Part shown: positions 1 through 8,315 of the stretch, one piece after another
Layout of the letters: each line of letters starts with the position of its first letter
Numbering within the stretch: the stretch's first letter is position 1
From: Rhodobacter sp. CACIA14H1
Lineage (GTDB): Bacteria > Pseudomonadota > Alphaproteobacteria > Rhodobacterales > Rhodobacteraceae
NCBI GenBank assembly: GCA_000500915.1
Contig: AYNO01000009.1
Span: 1-43,678 of the forward strand
Direction of reading: 5' to 3'
Length of the DNA: 43,678 bases
Translations under genes and position numbers: made by a program
Notes under the pieces: model-generated
Told to the model about the DNA's origin: nothing
Database searches by the model: none
Seen by the model: only the letters and a program-made list of their open reading frames with translations

Positions 1-1748
1 TCTTCGCTTTCGGCGCCGATCTCGCCGCCCATGGCGCGGGCCAGCCGCCGTGCGATGCCCAGGCCGAGGCCGGTTCCCCCCGCGCTGCGGCCATAGCTGG
101 GGTCCAGCGTCACGAAATCGTCGAAGATGCGGTCGAGGTCGGCTTCGGCGATGCCGATTCCGGTGTCGGTGACGCGGAATTCGATGCGCTGGGTGCCGTC
201 GGGGGCAGGGGCGAGCCGTTCGGTTTCCACCGTGATCTCGCCGTTGCGGGTGAATTTGACGGCGTTGCCGACGAGGTTGAGGAGGATCTGCCCGATCCGC
301 CCCCTGTCGCCGCTGACCTGCCCGATGGGGCCCGAGAGCGGCAGGACGCGCAGGCGGTTGCCGGCGGCGGCGGCGAGGCCCTGCTGGTTGGCGGCCACCT
401 CTTCGACGAGGCGGTCGAGGTCGAAATCGGCCGTGTCGGGGCGCAGGCCGCCGGCTTCGGCGCGCGAGACGTCGAGGACGGAGTTCACATGGCCGAGCAG
501 GATGTCGCCGGTCGCCTGCATGATCTGCAGGAGTTCCGCCTGCGCGGGGGTCAGGCCGCCCTGCCGCATCAGTTCGATCGATCCCATCAGCCCGTTGAGC
601 GGGGTGCGCATCTCGTGGCTCATGACCGCGAGGAATTCGGCCTTGGCCTTTTCGCCCGCCAGGGCGTGGTCGAGGGCGCGGGTCAGGTCGCGTTCGGCGG
701 CGCGGCGGTCCGAGATGTCGCGCAGGAAGGCGACGATCAGGTCTTCGCTGCCTTCGCCGGGGGGGCTGGCGCGGGCGACCGAGAGTTCGGCGGGGAAGGT
801 CGTGCCGTCGGCGCGGCGGGCGTCGGCTTCGATCCGGACGGGGGTGGTGCCGGCCTGGGTGCCGCGCAGGGCAGCGAGGAGCGCGCCTTGCTGCGGGGCG
901 TCGGGCGTGCCGGAGAACAGGGTCGCGGCGGCGTCGCGGCCGAGGACCTGTGCGGCGGACTGGCCGAAGATGCGTTCGGCGGCGGGGTTGAAGTCGCGGA
1001 TCGCGCCGTCGGGACCGGTGACGACGATGGCATCGGCAGAGGTGGCGAAGATGGTCGCAAGGCGGGTGCCGGTCCGGCGCAATTCGCGGGCCTGTGCCTG
1101 CGAGCGGGCGGATTGCCATGCCATGATGATGGCCGCCGCGACGGCGACCAGCAGCAGGACGGAGACGGCAAGGGCGAGGATGGCCAGCGTCCAGGCGATG
1201 GATTCGCGGTTCATGTCGGATTGCGCGGCGAAGTCCGACAGGGCGTTGAGTGTCATGCTGCGCGAGGCCGCGCGGATGTCGGGCAGGTCGCGCCCCACTT
1301 CGGCCAGCCGCGCGGCGAGGATGGTGTCGGGGCTGTCGATCAGCGCGACGGTGCGGTCGAGATAGGCGCGGATGCCGTCATAGCTGCTGCTGTAGTCGGG
1401 CGTGGACAGGAGCGGCGCATAGACCGGGCTTTCCTGCAGCATGGAGACGCGGCTGTAGAGGACGTTGAACCAGCGCCGCACCTCTTCGAGATTGGCGGGC
1501 GCGGGGTCGTCGCGGGCGGCGAGGATGGCGGCCTGCAGGCGCAGCACCTCCACCTCGGTCTGCATGAGGACCCATTGGGTATTGTCGGAATTCGCGCGTT
1601 CCAGCGCGTCCAGCCGGTCCCGCACCTCGAGCGCGAGGAACGGGATGACGGCAAGGCAGATCGCCGCAACGGTGGCCGTCGCGCCGAACCTGAGCCAGCG
1701 CAGGGGGGGCAATCGGTCCAGTCTCGCCTCCGATCCGTGGTGTGGCAT
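1..1748 (-). CDS. PAS-domain sensor histidine kinase, partial (C-terminus beyond left edge)
   Basis: Inner-membrane sensor kinase of a two-component system; 582 residues are visible. Two membrane segments (about residues 22-40 and 185-210) enclose a periplasmic, mostly helical sensing region of roughly 145 residues. A PAS domain (about 228-345) and a HisKA domain follow, with the phospho-accepting His near residue 378 in FLAVMSHEMRTPLNG, then the ATPase domain with the N box (LLNLVGNAVKFT) and G boxes (DTGIGIA, GTGLGLGIA). The frame is still open at base 1, so receiver or Hpt domains may follow. The ATG at 1748 is chosen because an in-frame TAG lies two codons upstream. It is divergent from the LuxR-type response regulator at 1883 (134-bp gap), its likely partner. 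The signal sensed is unknown. Confidence 0.9.
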   Translation of the reverse strand, partial: MPHHGSEARLDRLPPLRWLRFGATATVAAICLAVIPFLALEVRDRLDALERANSDNTQWVLMQTEVEVLRLQAAILAARDDPAPANLEEVRRWFNVLYSRVSMLQESPVYAPLLSTPDYSSSYDGIRAYLDRTVALIDSPDTILAARLAEVGRDLPDIRAASRSMTLNALSDFAAQSDMNRESIAWTLAILALAVSVLLLVAVAAAIIMAWQSARSQAQARELRRTGTRLATIFATSADAIVVTGPDGAIRDFNPAAERIFGQSAAQVLGRDAAATLFSGTPDAPQQGALLAALRGTQAGTTPVRIEADARRADGTTFPAELSVARASPPGEGSEDLIVAFLRDISDRRAAERDLTRALDHALAGEKAKAEFLAVMSHEMRTPLNGLMGSIELMRQGGLTPAQAELLQIMQATGDILLGHVNSVLDVSRAEAGGLRPDTADFDLDRLVEEVAANQQGLAAAAGNRLRVLPLSGPIGQVSGDRGRIGQILLNLVGNAVKFTRNGEITVETERLAPAPDGTQRIEFRVTDTGIGIAEADLDRIFDDFVTLDPSYGRSAGGTGLGLGIARRLARAMGGEIGAESE

Positions 1749-1882
1749 CCGCTATCGCGACCACCGGTTGAAAGCTATGCTACAAAGGGCTTGCTTTCCA
1801 TGCCCTTATGGGGGGAAACCTAGGGCGGACCATCGCAGCGTTCGGTTGCGTTGCGAGGTGGAACTGCAAGGAATGCGGGTAG

Positions 1883-2492
1883 ATGCGGATTCTTCTGGCC
1901 GACGATCACGATCTGGTCCGTGAAACGCTGGCCGCCTTCCTGCTGGCCGAGGGGTTTGCCGAGGTCCGCACGGTTGCCACGCTGGAGTCGGCGCTGCAGG
2001 CGCTGGCGGGGGACGGGCGGTTCGATCTGGTCCTGCTGGATTACAACATGCCGGGGATGAACGGATTCGAAGGGCTGGCGCGGGCTAGGGCCGCCGCGGG
2101 CGGGGCGCCAGTCGCCATCATCAGCGGCACCACGCAGCGCGATCTGGCCGAGGCGGCGCTGGAGGCGGGCGCGGCGGGGTTCGTGCCCAAGACGCTGGCG
2201 TCACGCGCCATGGTGGCGGCGGTGCATCTGATGGCGTCGGGGGGATGTCTTCGCGCCCATCTCGCTGTTGATGCGGGAGCCGGAGATGGCGGAGGCGCTG
2301 CAGGGCCTGACGCGGCGCGAGACGGATGTGCTGAAGGGCATCTGCGAGGGCAAGTCGAACAAGGAGATCGCCCGCGACCTGGAGTTGCAGGAGGTCACGG
2401 TGAAGCTGCATGTCAAGACGCTGAGCCGGAAGCTGGGGGCGAAGAACCGCACCCATGCGGCGATGATCGCGCGGGATGCGGGGTTGAGCTGA
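1883..2492 (+). CDS. LuxR/NarL-family response regulator, reading frame broken in a G run
   Basis: Receiver plus LuxR-type DNA-binding regulator, probably the output of the divergent kinase. The receiver (residues 1-115) has the acidic pocket DDHD, the phospho-acceptor Asp near residue 53 in LLDYNMPG, and the switch Lys in FVPKTL. The DNA-binding half is intact but in another frame: 2244-2492 reads DVFAPISLLM, then LTRRETDVLKGICEGKSNKE and the recognition helix. The frames part at six G's (2239-2244). Removing one G gives the continuous reading MASG-DVFAP, the expected linker, for a protein of about 202 residues. Either one G too many was called or the gene is inactive or phase-variable. An AAGGA lies about 10 nt before the ATG. 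The gene ends 30 bp before the convergent glutamine-synthetase-like gene. Confidence 0.82.
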
Positions 2493-2498
2493 GCGAAG

Positions 2499-2521
2499 GC
2501 GGAGTTTGCGTCAAACTCCGC
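2499..2521. terminator. Hairpin between convergent genes (likely bidirectional terminator)
   Basis: A perfect 10-bp stem, GCGGAGTTTG / CAAACTCCGC, closes on a CGT triloop. It fills the gap between the response regulator stop (2492) and the ligase stop (2523). There is no U run on either side, so intrinsic termination is inferred from position and symmetry only. A hairpin with the same loop sits at 32583-32605. Confidence 0.6.
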
Positions 2522-2522
2522 T

Positions 2523-3911
2523 TCAGACCGTGTAGAGGTAGAGGTCGTAATCCACCTCGCTGACCGTTCTTGCCACGCGGGCGTATTCGGCGGCCTTGAT
2601 GGCGGTCAAGGTGCGGTGCATGTCTTCGCCCAGCGCGTCCTTCAGGAAGGCCGACCCTTGGGCCGCGACGATGGCCGAGCGCCAGTCCACGGGGATGGGC
2701 GGCGCGTCCTGCGCGTCGGCATAGCCGTTGCCGGTGGTTTCGGGGCCGGGGTCGATGCGGTTCGTCAGGCCGTGACGGATGCCCGCGAGGACGGTGGTGG
2801 CGACAAGGTAGGGGTTGGCGTCCACGCCGGCGGGGCGGTGTTCGATCCGCCGCGCCTTGATGTCGCCTGCCGGGATGCGCAGCGCGACGGAGCGGTTGTT
2901 GACGCCCCATGTCGGGCTGACGGGGGCATAGCTCTGCGCCGCGAAGCGCCGCCATGAATTGGCATGGGGGGCGAAGACGAGCATCGATTCCCCCATCGTG
3001 TCGCGCAGCCCTCCGAGTGCGTGGAGCAGGGTGGGGTTCCAGCGGCCTTCGGTTTCTTCGATGAAGACGTTGCGGCCCTTGGCGTCCATCAGGGACACGT
3101 GGAAATGCATCCCCGATCCGGCGTAATCCTCTACCGGTTTGGCCATGAAGCAGGCGGTGACGCCGTGCTGGCGGGACTGGAGGCGGACGATGCGTTTCAG
3201 GCGCATCAGGTCATCGGCGGCCTGCATGACATCGGTGCGGTAGTGCAGGGTCAGCTCATACTGGCCGGGGGCATATTCCGAGATCATGGTTTCGGCCCGG
3301 ATCCCCGCCTTTTCGGCGGCGGCGTAGATGTCGCTGAACAGGGGCAGCATCCCGTGCAGGTGGTCCACGGAATAGACTTCTGTCTTGTGCGAGCCGCGCC
3401 CGTCCAGCACGTCGCGGGCGGGTTGCACCTTGCCGTCAGGGCCACGGTCGTTGGACAGCAGGAAGAATTCCAGTTCGAAGGCACCGGCGGGGTGCAGGCC
3501 TTCGGCGGCCAGCGCGTCCACCTGCCGTTGCAGGGCATGGCGCGGGTCGGAGGTCATGGGGGTGCCGTCCAGCGTGTACATGGACAGCAGGAGTTCGCCG
3601 CGCGGCGGGGTGGTGGCGTGCAGGGGGATGAGGCTGCCGGGAACGGGCCAGGCCCGCAGGTCGCCATCGCCCTGGTCCCAGATGAGGCCGGTTTCATGCA
3701 CATCCTCGCCGCAGATGTCGAGGCCGAGGATGGAAATGGGCAGGTGCCGCCCGTTGTCGTAAATGGACAGGAGTTCGTGGCGCCGGATGATCTTTCCACG
3801 GCCGATCCCGTTCGAATCGTGCAGGACGATGTCGAAGGCTTCGATTTCGGGATGGGCGGCGAGGAAGGCTTCGGCCTCGGCGCGGGAGGAGCCGGAGGGG
3901 CTTTGGGTCAT
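2523..3911 (-). CDS. Glutamine synthetase family ligase (PuuA-like gamma-glutamylamide synthetase)
   Basis: ATP-dependent ligase of the glutamine synthetase fold, 462 residues. Family marks in order: the N-terminal DSNGIGRGK; the metal-binding ELEFF (about 146); SEYAPGQYELTL (211-222); the nucleotide/metal region SGMHFHVSLMD (266-276); FAPHANSWRRF (313-323); WGVNNRSVALRI (335-346); and RRIEHRPAGVDANPYL (354-369). The divergence from housekeeping GlnA and the catabolic neighbours favour the PuuA/IpuC type, which joins glutamate to an amine; the amine is unknown. The start codon overlaps the upstream aminotransferase stop (ATGA), so the two are translationally coupled. It is last in its operon and followed by the hairpin at 2499-2521. 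A second paralogue-like ligase lies at 12713-14080. A true glutamine synthetase cannot be excluded but is unlikely. Confidence 0.85.
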   Translation of the reverse strand: MTQSPSGSSRAEAEAFLAAHPEIEAFDIVLHDSNGIGRGKIIRRHELLSIYDNGRHLPISILGLDICGEDVHETGLIWDQGDGDLRAWPVPGSLIPLHATTPPRGELLLSMYTLDGTPMTSDPRHALQRQVDALAAEGLHPAGAFELEFFLLSNDRGPDGKVQPARDVLDGRGSHKTEVYSVDHLHGMLPLFSDIYAAAEKAGIRAETMISEYAPGQYELTLHYRTDVMQAADDLMRLKRIVRLQSRQHGVTACFMAKPVEDYAGSGMHFHVSLMDAKGRNVFIEETEGRWNPTLLHALGGLRDTMGESMLVFAPHANSWRRFAAQSYAPVSPTWGVNNRSVALRIPAGDIKARRIEHRPAGVDANPYLVATTVLAGIRHGLTNRIDPGPETTGNGYADAQDAPPIPVDWRSAIVAAQGSAFLKDALGEDMHRTLTAIKAAEYARVARTVSEVDYDLYLYTV

Positions 3912-5284
3912 TGTGCGGTTCCGGGGAAGAGGTCGGCAAGGATGGCGTCGAAGGCCGCGATCAGGCGGTCGATCTGGCGGTCGGTGGTGGCGGGGCTGAC
4001 GAGCATCATGTTGTGGAAGGGCGCGATCAGGCAGCCACGGTTTAGGAGGGCGGTGTGGACGGCGGCCTCCACTTCCGGCTGGTGGGCGGCATGGGCTTCG
4101 GTTCCGTTGCGCAGGGGGCCGGGGGCGCAGATGAATTCCACGCGGGCGCCGACGCGGACGACGTGCCAGGGGGCGTGGTGTTTCGCGATGGCTGCGGCAA
4201 GGCCGGAGGAGAGGCGTTCGGCGCCCGCCTCCATATGGGCGTAGTTTTCCGGCGTCATCACGTCGCGCAGGGTGGCGGTGAGGCAGGCGAATTGCATCGG
4301 GTTGGCCGAGAGCGTGGTGCCCATGCCGGAATGGCCCGACTCGCGCGTGGAATTGTAGGCGGCGAAGCGGTCGGCGACCTGCTGCCGCATCCCCCAGACG
4401 GCGGTGGGCATCCCGCCCGCGACGCATTTGCCGATGACGAACATGTCGGGGTCGAGGCTGTGGCGGGCGGTATAGCCGCCGAGGCCGGAGGAGATGGTGT
4501 GGGTTTCGTCGATGATGAGGAGCGCGCCGTATTTCGTGGCGAGGTCGCGCAGGCCGGCGTGGAAGCCTTCGGCGGGGAGGACCATGCAGGAATTGGTCAT
4601 CACGGGTTCGGTGAGGATGGCCGCGACGTCGCCCTTCTGCAGCAGCGCCTCTACCCCGGCGAGGTCGTTGAATTCGGCGACGGTGGCGGCGCGGGTCAGG
4701 TCCTGCACCTGTCCCACCAGCCCTGCGCGGTTGACGGGGGTGCCGTTCGCCAGTTCCACCATCGTGTCATCCAGCGTGCCGTGGTAGCAGCCGTTGAAGA
4801 CCAGCACCTTGGGCCGCCCCGTCACGGCGCGGGCGACGCGGAGGGAGAAGCGGTTGGCATCGGTGGCGGTGGTGGCGATCTGCCAGCGGAAGGCGCCGAA
4901 GCGTTCGGTCAGCAGGCGCCCCGCCTCCATCGCGGCTTCGGTGGGCAGCATGTAGGTGAGGCCGCGGCCGGCCTGCGCCTTGATGGCCTTGGCCACGGGG
5001 GCGGGGGAATGGCCGAACATGGAGCCGGTATCGCCGAGGCAGAAGTCGTCGATGCGGTGGCCGTCGATATCGGTGAGTTTCGCGCCCTGCGCCTTGGCGA
5101 CCAGCGGCAGGTGCGGCATCGGCCAGTCGGCCATCCAGTGCATCGGCACGCCGCCCAGCCAGTGGCCCGAACCCTGTTCCAGCGCCTTCGCCGCCTTGGG
5201 GCGGGAGGCGGCGTAGCGTTCCGCCTCGCGTCCGGCGATGGCGGTCAGGAGGGGGCGGGGGATGCCGGCGATGGTGTCGGTCAT
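3908..5284 (-). CDS. Class III PLP aminotransferase (glutamate-1-semialdehyde aminomutase-like)
   Basis: PLP-dependent transaminase of 458 residues. Visible marks: FNGCYHGT (163-170) that packs on the cofactor, LLIIDETHT with the PLP-binding Asp (about 259), and the Schiff-base Lys near residue 286 in FVIGKCVAGGMP. The sequence is closer to glutamate-1-semialdehyde aminomutase-type enzymes than to ornithine or GABA transaminases. Its overlap with the glutamine-synthetase-like gene suggests both act in one pathway, perhaps moving an amino group from or to the compound that is glutamylated. The ATG at 5284 is the first Met before the conserved region; its ribosome binding site is weak. A 278-bp spacer separates it from the AruI-like gene, so it may have its own promoter; a palindrome lies at 5328-5339. 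Substrate not known. Confidence 0.85.
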   Translation of the reverse strand: MTDTIAGIPRPLLTAIAGREAERYAASRPKAAKALEQGSGHWLGGVPMHWMADWPMPHLPLVAKAQGAKLTDIDGHRIDDFCLGDTGSMFGHSPAPVAKAIKAQAGRGLTYMLPTEAAMEAGRLLTERFGAFRWQIATTATDANRFSLRVARAVTGRPKVLVFNGCYHGTLDDTMVELANGTPVNRAGLVGQVQDLTRAATVAEFNDLAGVEALLQKGDVAAILTEPVMTNSCMVLPAEGFHAGLRDLATKYGALLIIDETHTISSGLGGYTARHSLDPDMFVIGKCVAGGMPTAVWGMRQQVADRFAAYNSTRESGHSGMGTTLSANPMQFACLTATLRDVMTPENYAHMEAGAERLSSGLAAAIAKHHAPWHVVRVGARVEFICAPGPLRNGTEAHAAHQPEVEAAVHTALLNRGCLIAPFHNMMLVSPATTDRQIDRLIAAFDAILADLFPGTAQ

Positions 5285-5327
5285 GGGATCAGGGTCCGTC
5301 TGGCTGTCGCCCTGCTTATGGCGCGGA

Positions 5328-5339
5328 ATTTGATCAAAT
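5328..5339. promoter_or_regulatory. Perfect palindrome ATTTGATCAAAT, candidate operator
   Basis: A 12-bp perfect dyad 43 bp upstream of the class III aminotransferase. Read on the minus strand it continues as TTTGATCAAATTCCGCGC, almost the same as the element at 14293-14304 upstream of the second ligase. Position, symmetry and recurrence suggest a regulator site; which regulator binds is unknown. Confidence 0.5.
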
Positions 5340-5352
5340 GCAATTGAAGGAA

Positions 5353-5466
5353 GCGGAGCGGGCGCAAGCGCCCGCGTTCCCTTTGTCTTGCCCGCGCGGC
5401 CGGGGCCGCGCAGGCGCGGGGGCGGGGCCAGCCCCCGCACCCCCGGGATATTTGGGAACGGATGAA
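5353..5466 (+). repeat. Composite intergenic repeat, copy 1
   Basis: Begins with a GC hairpin (AAGCGGAGCGGGCG, then CGCCCGC, 5358-5375), passes through a very GC-rich stretch, and ends with the 21-bp box GGATATTTGGGAACGGATGAA-type at 5446-5466. The same order of parts recurs at 20562-20697. It lies in the 278-bp gap between the AruI-like gene and the aminotransferase. No reading frame is supported here. Confidence 0.55.
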
Positions 5467-5507
5467 AGGGCATGTCGCGCTGCCCATTCATCCGTTCCCA
5501 AATATCC
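5446..5507. repeat. Near-perfect 62-bp inverted repeat (possible terminator of the AruI-like gene)
   Basis: Arms 5446-5466 and 5487-5507 are exact reverse complements over 21 bp. After one A-A mismatch the pairing continues with GGGCA/TGCCC, leaving an 8-nt loop at 5473-5480. It lies 56 bp past the stop of the AruI-like gene. Each arm is a copy of the box that also occurs at 20677-20697, so the structure may be two repeat copies placed head to head. Confidence 0.7.
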
Positions 5508-5562
5508 TCGGGTGGGTCCGGGAGGGCGAAGCGCCTCCCGGGGGTGGGGCAGGGCGGGACGG

Positions 5563-7137
5563 TCAGGAGGTGACGCGGATTTCGATCAGGCGGGGGCCGG
5601 TATGGGGTTGGCGCAGCGCGTCGTGGAGGGCCTGCGGGTCTTCGGGGAGGGTTTCGAAGGGCAGGCCGCAGGCGGCGGCGAAGGGCGCGAGGTCGAGGGG
5701 GGAGGGGGAGCAGCCGATGATTTCGGTCTGGGCGTCGCGCATGGCTTCTGCGATCTCGCGGTAGCTTGCGTTGTTCCAGACGAGGAAGGTGATGTCGAGG
5801 TCTTCGTCGCGGGCGGTGCGGAGTTGGGCGGGGTCGAATTGCAGGCCGCCGTCGCCGATGAGGCAGATCACCGGTGTTGCGGGGTCGGCGATGGCCGCGC
5901 CGATGGCGGCGCCGGGGCCATAACCGAGTGCGCCGAAGCCGGTGGCGGCGTTGAACCAGCCGGACGGGCGGTCGTGGTCGTAATAGAGGTTGGCGGCATA
6001 GACCGGCTGCGTGCTGTCGCCGACGATGCGGGCCTGCGGGAGGCTGTCGCGGATGGTTTCGACCATGGCGAGCTGGTGGGGCATGGCGGGGTGGAGGGCG
6101 GGAAGTTCGGCGCGGGCGTTGCGGCGGGTGGTGGCGGCGCGGGTCGGGCCGTCGGCCTGTTTCGGCGCGAGGCGGGGGAGGAGGGCGGCGATGGCCTGTT
6201 CCGCGTCCGCGCGGATGGTCAGGGCGGCGGGGTGGCGTTCCAGCTGGTCGGCGCAGAGATCGATCCGGATCATGGCGGAGAGGTCGGGGAAGCCGCCCCT
6301 TGCATACATGTCGTAATCCGTGGGGCCGAGTTCGGTGCCGATGGCGAGGATGCGGTCCGAGGCGCGGATCAGGTCGCGGGGGGCGTCGAGCGAGGGGGAG
6401 GCGGGGATGGCCAGCGGGTGGGCGTGGAGGAGGCCGCGGGCGTTGACCGTGAGGATGACGGGGGCGTCGAGGCGTTCTGCCAGCGCGGCGAGGGCGGCGT
6501 TGCACTGGCGGGCGCCGCCGCCGGCGAGGATGACGGGGCGCTGCGCGGCATCCAGGAGGCTGGCGGCTTCGGCAATGGTTGTGGCGTCGGGGGCGGGGCG
6601 CTGTGGCAGGGGGGCGCGGGGCGCGTCGGGGGCGGCCAGCGGCATGACGTCGGTGGGGATTTCGATATGGACGGGGCCGGGGCGGCCCGTCAGCAGGCGG
6701 GCGAAGGCGCGGTCGAGCAGGGGTTCCAGATCGGCGGGGTCTTCCAGCCGTTCGGTGGGGCAGAGGGCGCGGACCATCGCCGCCTGATCGGGGAGTTCGT
6801 GCAGGAGGCCGAGGCCGCGGCCCAGCGAGGCGCGGCGGTTCACGCCGGAGATGACGAGGAGGGGGACAGAGTCCGCCTTGGCCTGTCCCATGGCGGTGAG
6901 CGTGTTGGTCAGGCCCGGGCCGGTGATGACGAAGGCCACCCCCGGTTTGCCGGACACGCGTGCATAGCCGTCGGCCATGAAGCCCGCGCCCTGTTCGTGG
7001 CGGGGGGTGACATGGCGGATGCCGCTGCCCGCAAGGCCCCGGTAGAGTTCGATCGTGTGGACACCGGGGATGCCGAAGACCACCTCGACGCCGCGCGCCT
7101 TGAGCCCCGCGACGAGGGCCTGGCCCACGGTCTTCAT
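5563..7137 (-). CDS. aruI: Thiamine-diphosphate enzyme, AruI-like 5-guanidino-2-oxopentanoate decarboxylase
   Basis: ThDP-dependent decarboxylase or acetolactate-synthase-like enzyme of 524 residues. The N-terminal PYR domain has the catalytic Glu near residue 48 in RHEQGAGFMADGYAR. The C-terminal PP domain has the ThDP/Mg motif starting GDGGLQFD and ending NN. The N-terminus (VFGIPGVHTIELYRGLAGSG) matches the AruI type, which decarboxylates 2-ketoarginine to 4-guanidinobutanal in the arginine transaminase pathway. The start overlaps the AruH-like stop by ATGA, so the two are coupled, and the pairing AruH then AruI is that of Pseudomonas. No guanidinobutyrate hydrolase is in the window, so the substrate could be another 2-oxo acid. 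Family assignment is firm; the substrate is inferred. Confidence 0.8.
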   Translation of the reverse strand: MKTVGQALVAGLKARGVEVVFGIPGVHTIELYRGLAGSGIRHVTPRHEQGAGFMADGYARVSGKPGVAFVITGPGLTNTLTAMGQAKADSVPLLVISGVNRRASLGRGLGLLHELPDQAAMVRALCPTERLEDPADLEPLLDRAFARLLTGRPGPVHIEIPTDVMPLAAPDAPRAPLPQRPAPDATTIAEAASLLDAAQRPVILAGGGARQCNAALAALAERLDAPVILTVNARGLLHAHPLAIPASPSLDAPRDLIRASDRILAIGTELGPTDYDMYARGGFPDLSAMIRIDLCADQLERHPAALTIRADAEQAIAALLPRLAPKQADGPTRAATTRRNARAELPALHPAMPHQLAMVETIRDSLPQARIVGDSTQPVYAANLYYDHDRPSGWFNAATGFGALGYGPGAAIGAAIADPATPVICLIGDGGLQFDPAQLRTARDEDLDITFLVWNNASYREIAEAMRDAQTEIIGCSPSPLDLAPFAAACGLPFETLPEDPQALHDALRQPHTGPRLIEIRVTS

Positions 7138-8315
7138 GCCGCCACCTTGCGGGCGGCGAAGGTGGCGATGCGGGCGCAGGCTTCGGCGATGCGGTCGTCG
7201 GGTTGGGTGAGGGAGAGGCGCAGCCAGCCGGTCAGGGCGGTGCCGAAGCTTTCGCCGGGCATGGTGGCGACCTTTGCCTCGGCCAGAAGGGTGCGGGCGA
7301 AGGCGTCGCCGGTCATGCCTGTGGCGCGGATGTCGAGGAGGGCGAACATGCCCGCCTGCGGGATGTGGACGGCCAGCCCGTTCCGGCCATGGAGCGCATC
7401 GCGGATCAGGAGGGCGCGGCGGTGGAAGCGGGCCATCATGTCCGCCGCGATGGGCGAGGGGGCAGAGACGGCGGCGGCTGTCATGTCGGCGATGAAGGGC
7501 TGGCTGCCGAAGAGCATGGTTTCCGACAGGGGCAGAAGGCGGGAGCAGAATTCGGCGGGGCCGACGCACCAGCCGGAGCGGAAGCCGGGGGCGGCGTGGG
7601 ATTTGGAGATGGAGGAGGCGACGATCACCCGTTCCGCGAATTCCGGCAGGTCGAGGGGGGAGGCGAAGGTGGTGCCGGGGAAGAGCAGGTCTTCATAGAC
7701 CTCGTCGCAGAGGAGCCAGAGGTCGTGGTCCTGTGCGATCCCGCAGAGCGCGGTCAGGTCGTCGCGCGACAGGACGGCACCGGTCGGGTTGTGGGGGGAG
7801 TTGAGGAAGAGGACGCGGCTGCGGGGGGTGATGCGGGGGGCCACATCGGCGGGCTGCATCCGGAAGCCCGCCGCAGGGCGCAGGGGGACGGGCACCACCG
7901 TCGCGCCTGTGGAGCGGATGAGCCCTTCATAGGTGGCATACATCGGGTCGCCCACCAGCACCTCGTCCCCCGTGGAGACGAGGGCGTTGAGGACGGCGTA
8001 AAGGGTCGTCTGCGTGCCGGGAAAGCACATGATCTGGTTGCGGTCGATGCGGCGGCCGCGGCGGGCGGTGTAGCGGTCGGCAAGGGCCGCGACGAGGCCC
8101 GGTTCGCCCCGCCCATTGCTGTAGCCGGTGCGGCCCGCCCGCATGGCGGCGGCGGCGGTGTCCATCAGCGCGGGGGGCGTCGGGACATCGGGTTCGCCGA
8201 TGGTGAGTTCGATCACCGGCTCGCCCGCGGCGGCCATGCGGCGGGCGAGCATGTGGACTTCCCATTTCGCGCCGCCAAGGCCGGCGAGGCGTTCGGTGAC
8301 GGGGGCGTAGCGCAT
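7134..8315 (-). CDS. aruH: Class I/II aminotransferase, AruH-like arginine--pyruvate transaminase
   Basis: Fold-type I PLP aminotransferase of 393 residues. Marks: LNSPHNPTGA (171-180), CDEVYEDL with the PLP-binding Asp (about 204), and the Schiff-base Lys near 238 in SSISKSHAAPGFRSGW. The start MRYAPVTERLAG and the stretch GDEVLVGDPMYATYEG resemble AruH, which moves the alpha-amino group of arginine to pyruvate. It abuts the TetR gene (zero gap) and overlaps the decarboxylase, so tetR-aruH-aruI is one transcription unit. Transamination followed by decarboxylation is the logical order. Other basic or aromatic amino acids remain possible substrates. Confidence 0.8.
   Translation of the reverse strand: MRYAPVTERLAGLGGAKWEVHMLARRMAAAGEPVIELTIGEPDVPTPPALMDTAAAAMRAGRTGYSNGRGEPGLVAALADRYTARRGRRIDRNQIMCFPGTQTTLYAVLNALVSTGDEVLVGDPMYATYEGLIRSTGATVVPVPLRPAAGFRMQPADVAPRITPRSRVLFLNSPHNPTGAVLSRDDLTALCGIAQDHDLWLLCDEVYEDLLFPGTTFASPLDLPEFAERVIVASSISKSHAAPGFRSGWCVGPAEFCSRLLPLSETMLFGSQPFIADMTAAAVSAPSPIAADMMARFHRRALLIRDALHGRNGLAVHIPQAGMFALLDIRATGMTGDAFARTLLAEAKVATMPGESFGTALTGWLRLSLTQPDDRIAEACARIATFAARKVAA

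Noticed and set aside
127-1365. Long plus-strand open frames of 412 and 444 codons across the kinase region
   Set aside because: They run opposite to a well-conserved histidine kinase on the minus strand; they are low-complexity Arg/Ala/Gly translations caused by high GC at third positions.
3912-4427. Upstream extension of the first ligase frame to a 634-codon product
   Set aside because: The extension lies wholly within the aminotransferase gene in another frame and is Arg/Pro-rich without family features; the ATG at 3911 fits the family start and the ATGA overlap.
5338-7698. 786-codon plus-strand frame opposite the AruI-like gene
   Set aside because: Gly/Ala/Glu-rich shadow of the conserved ThDP enzyme on the other strand.
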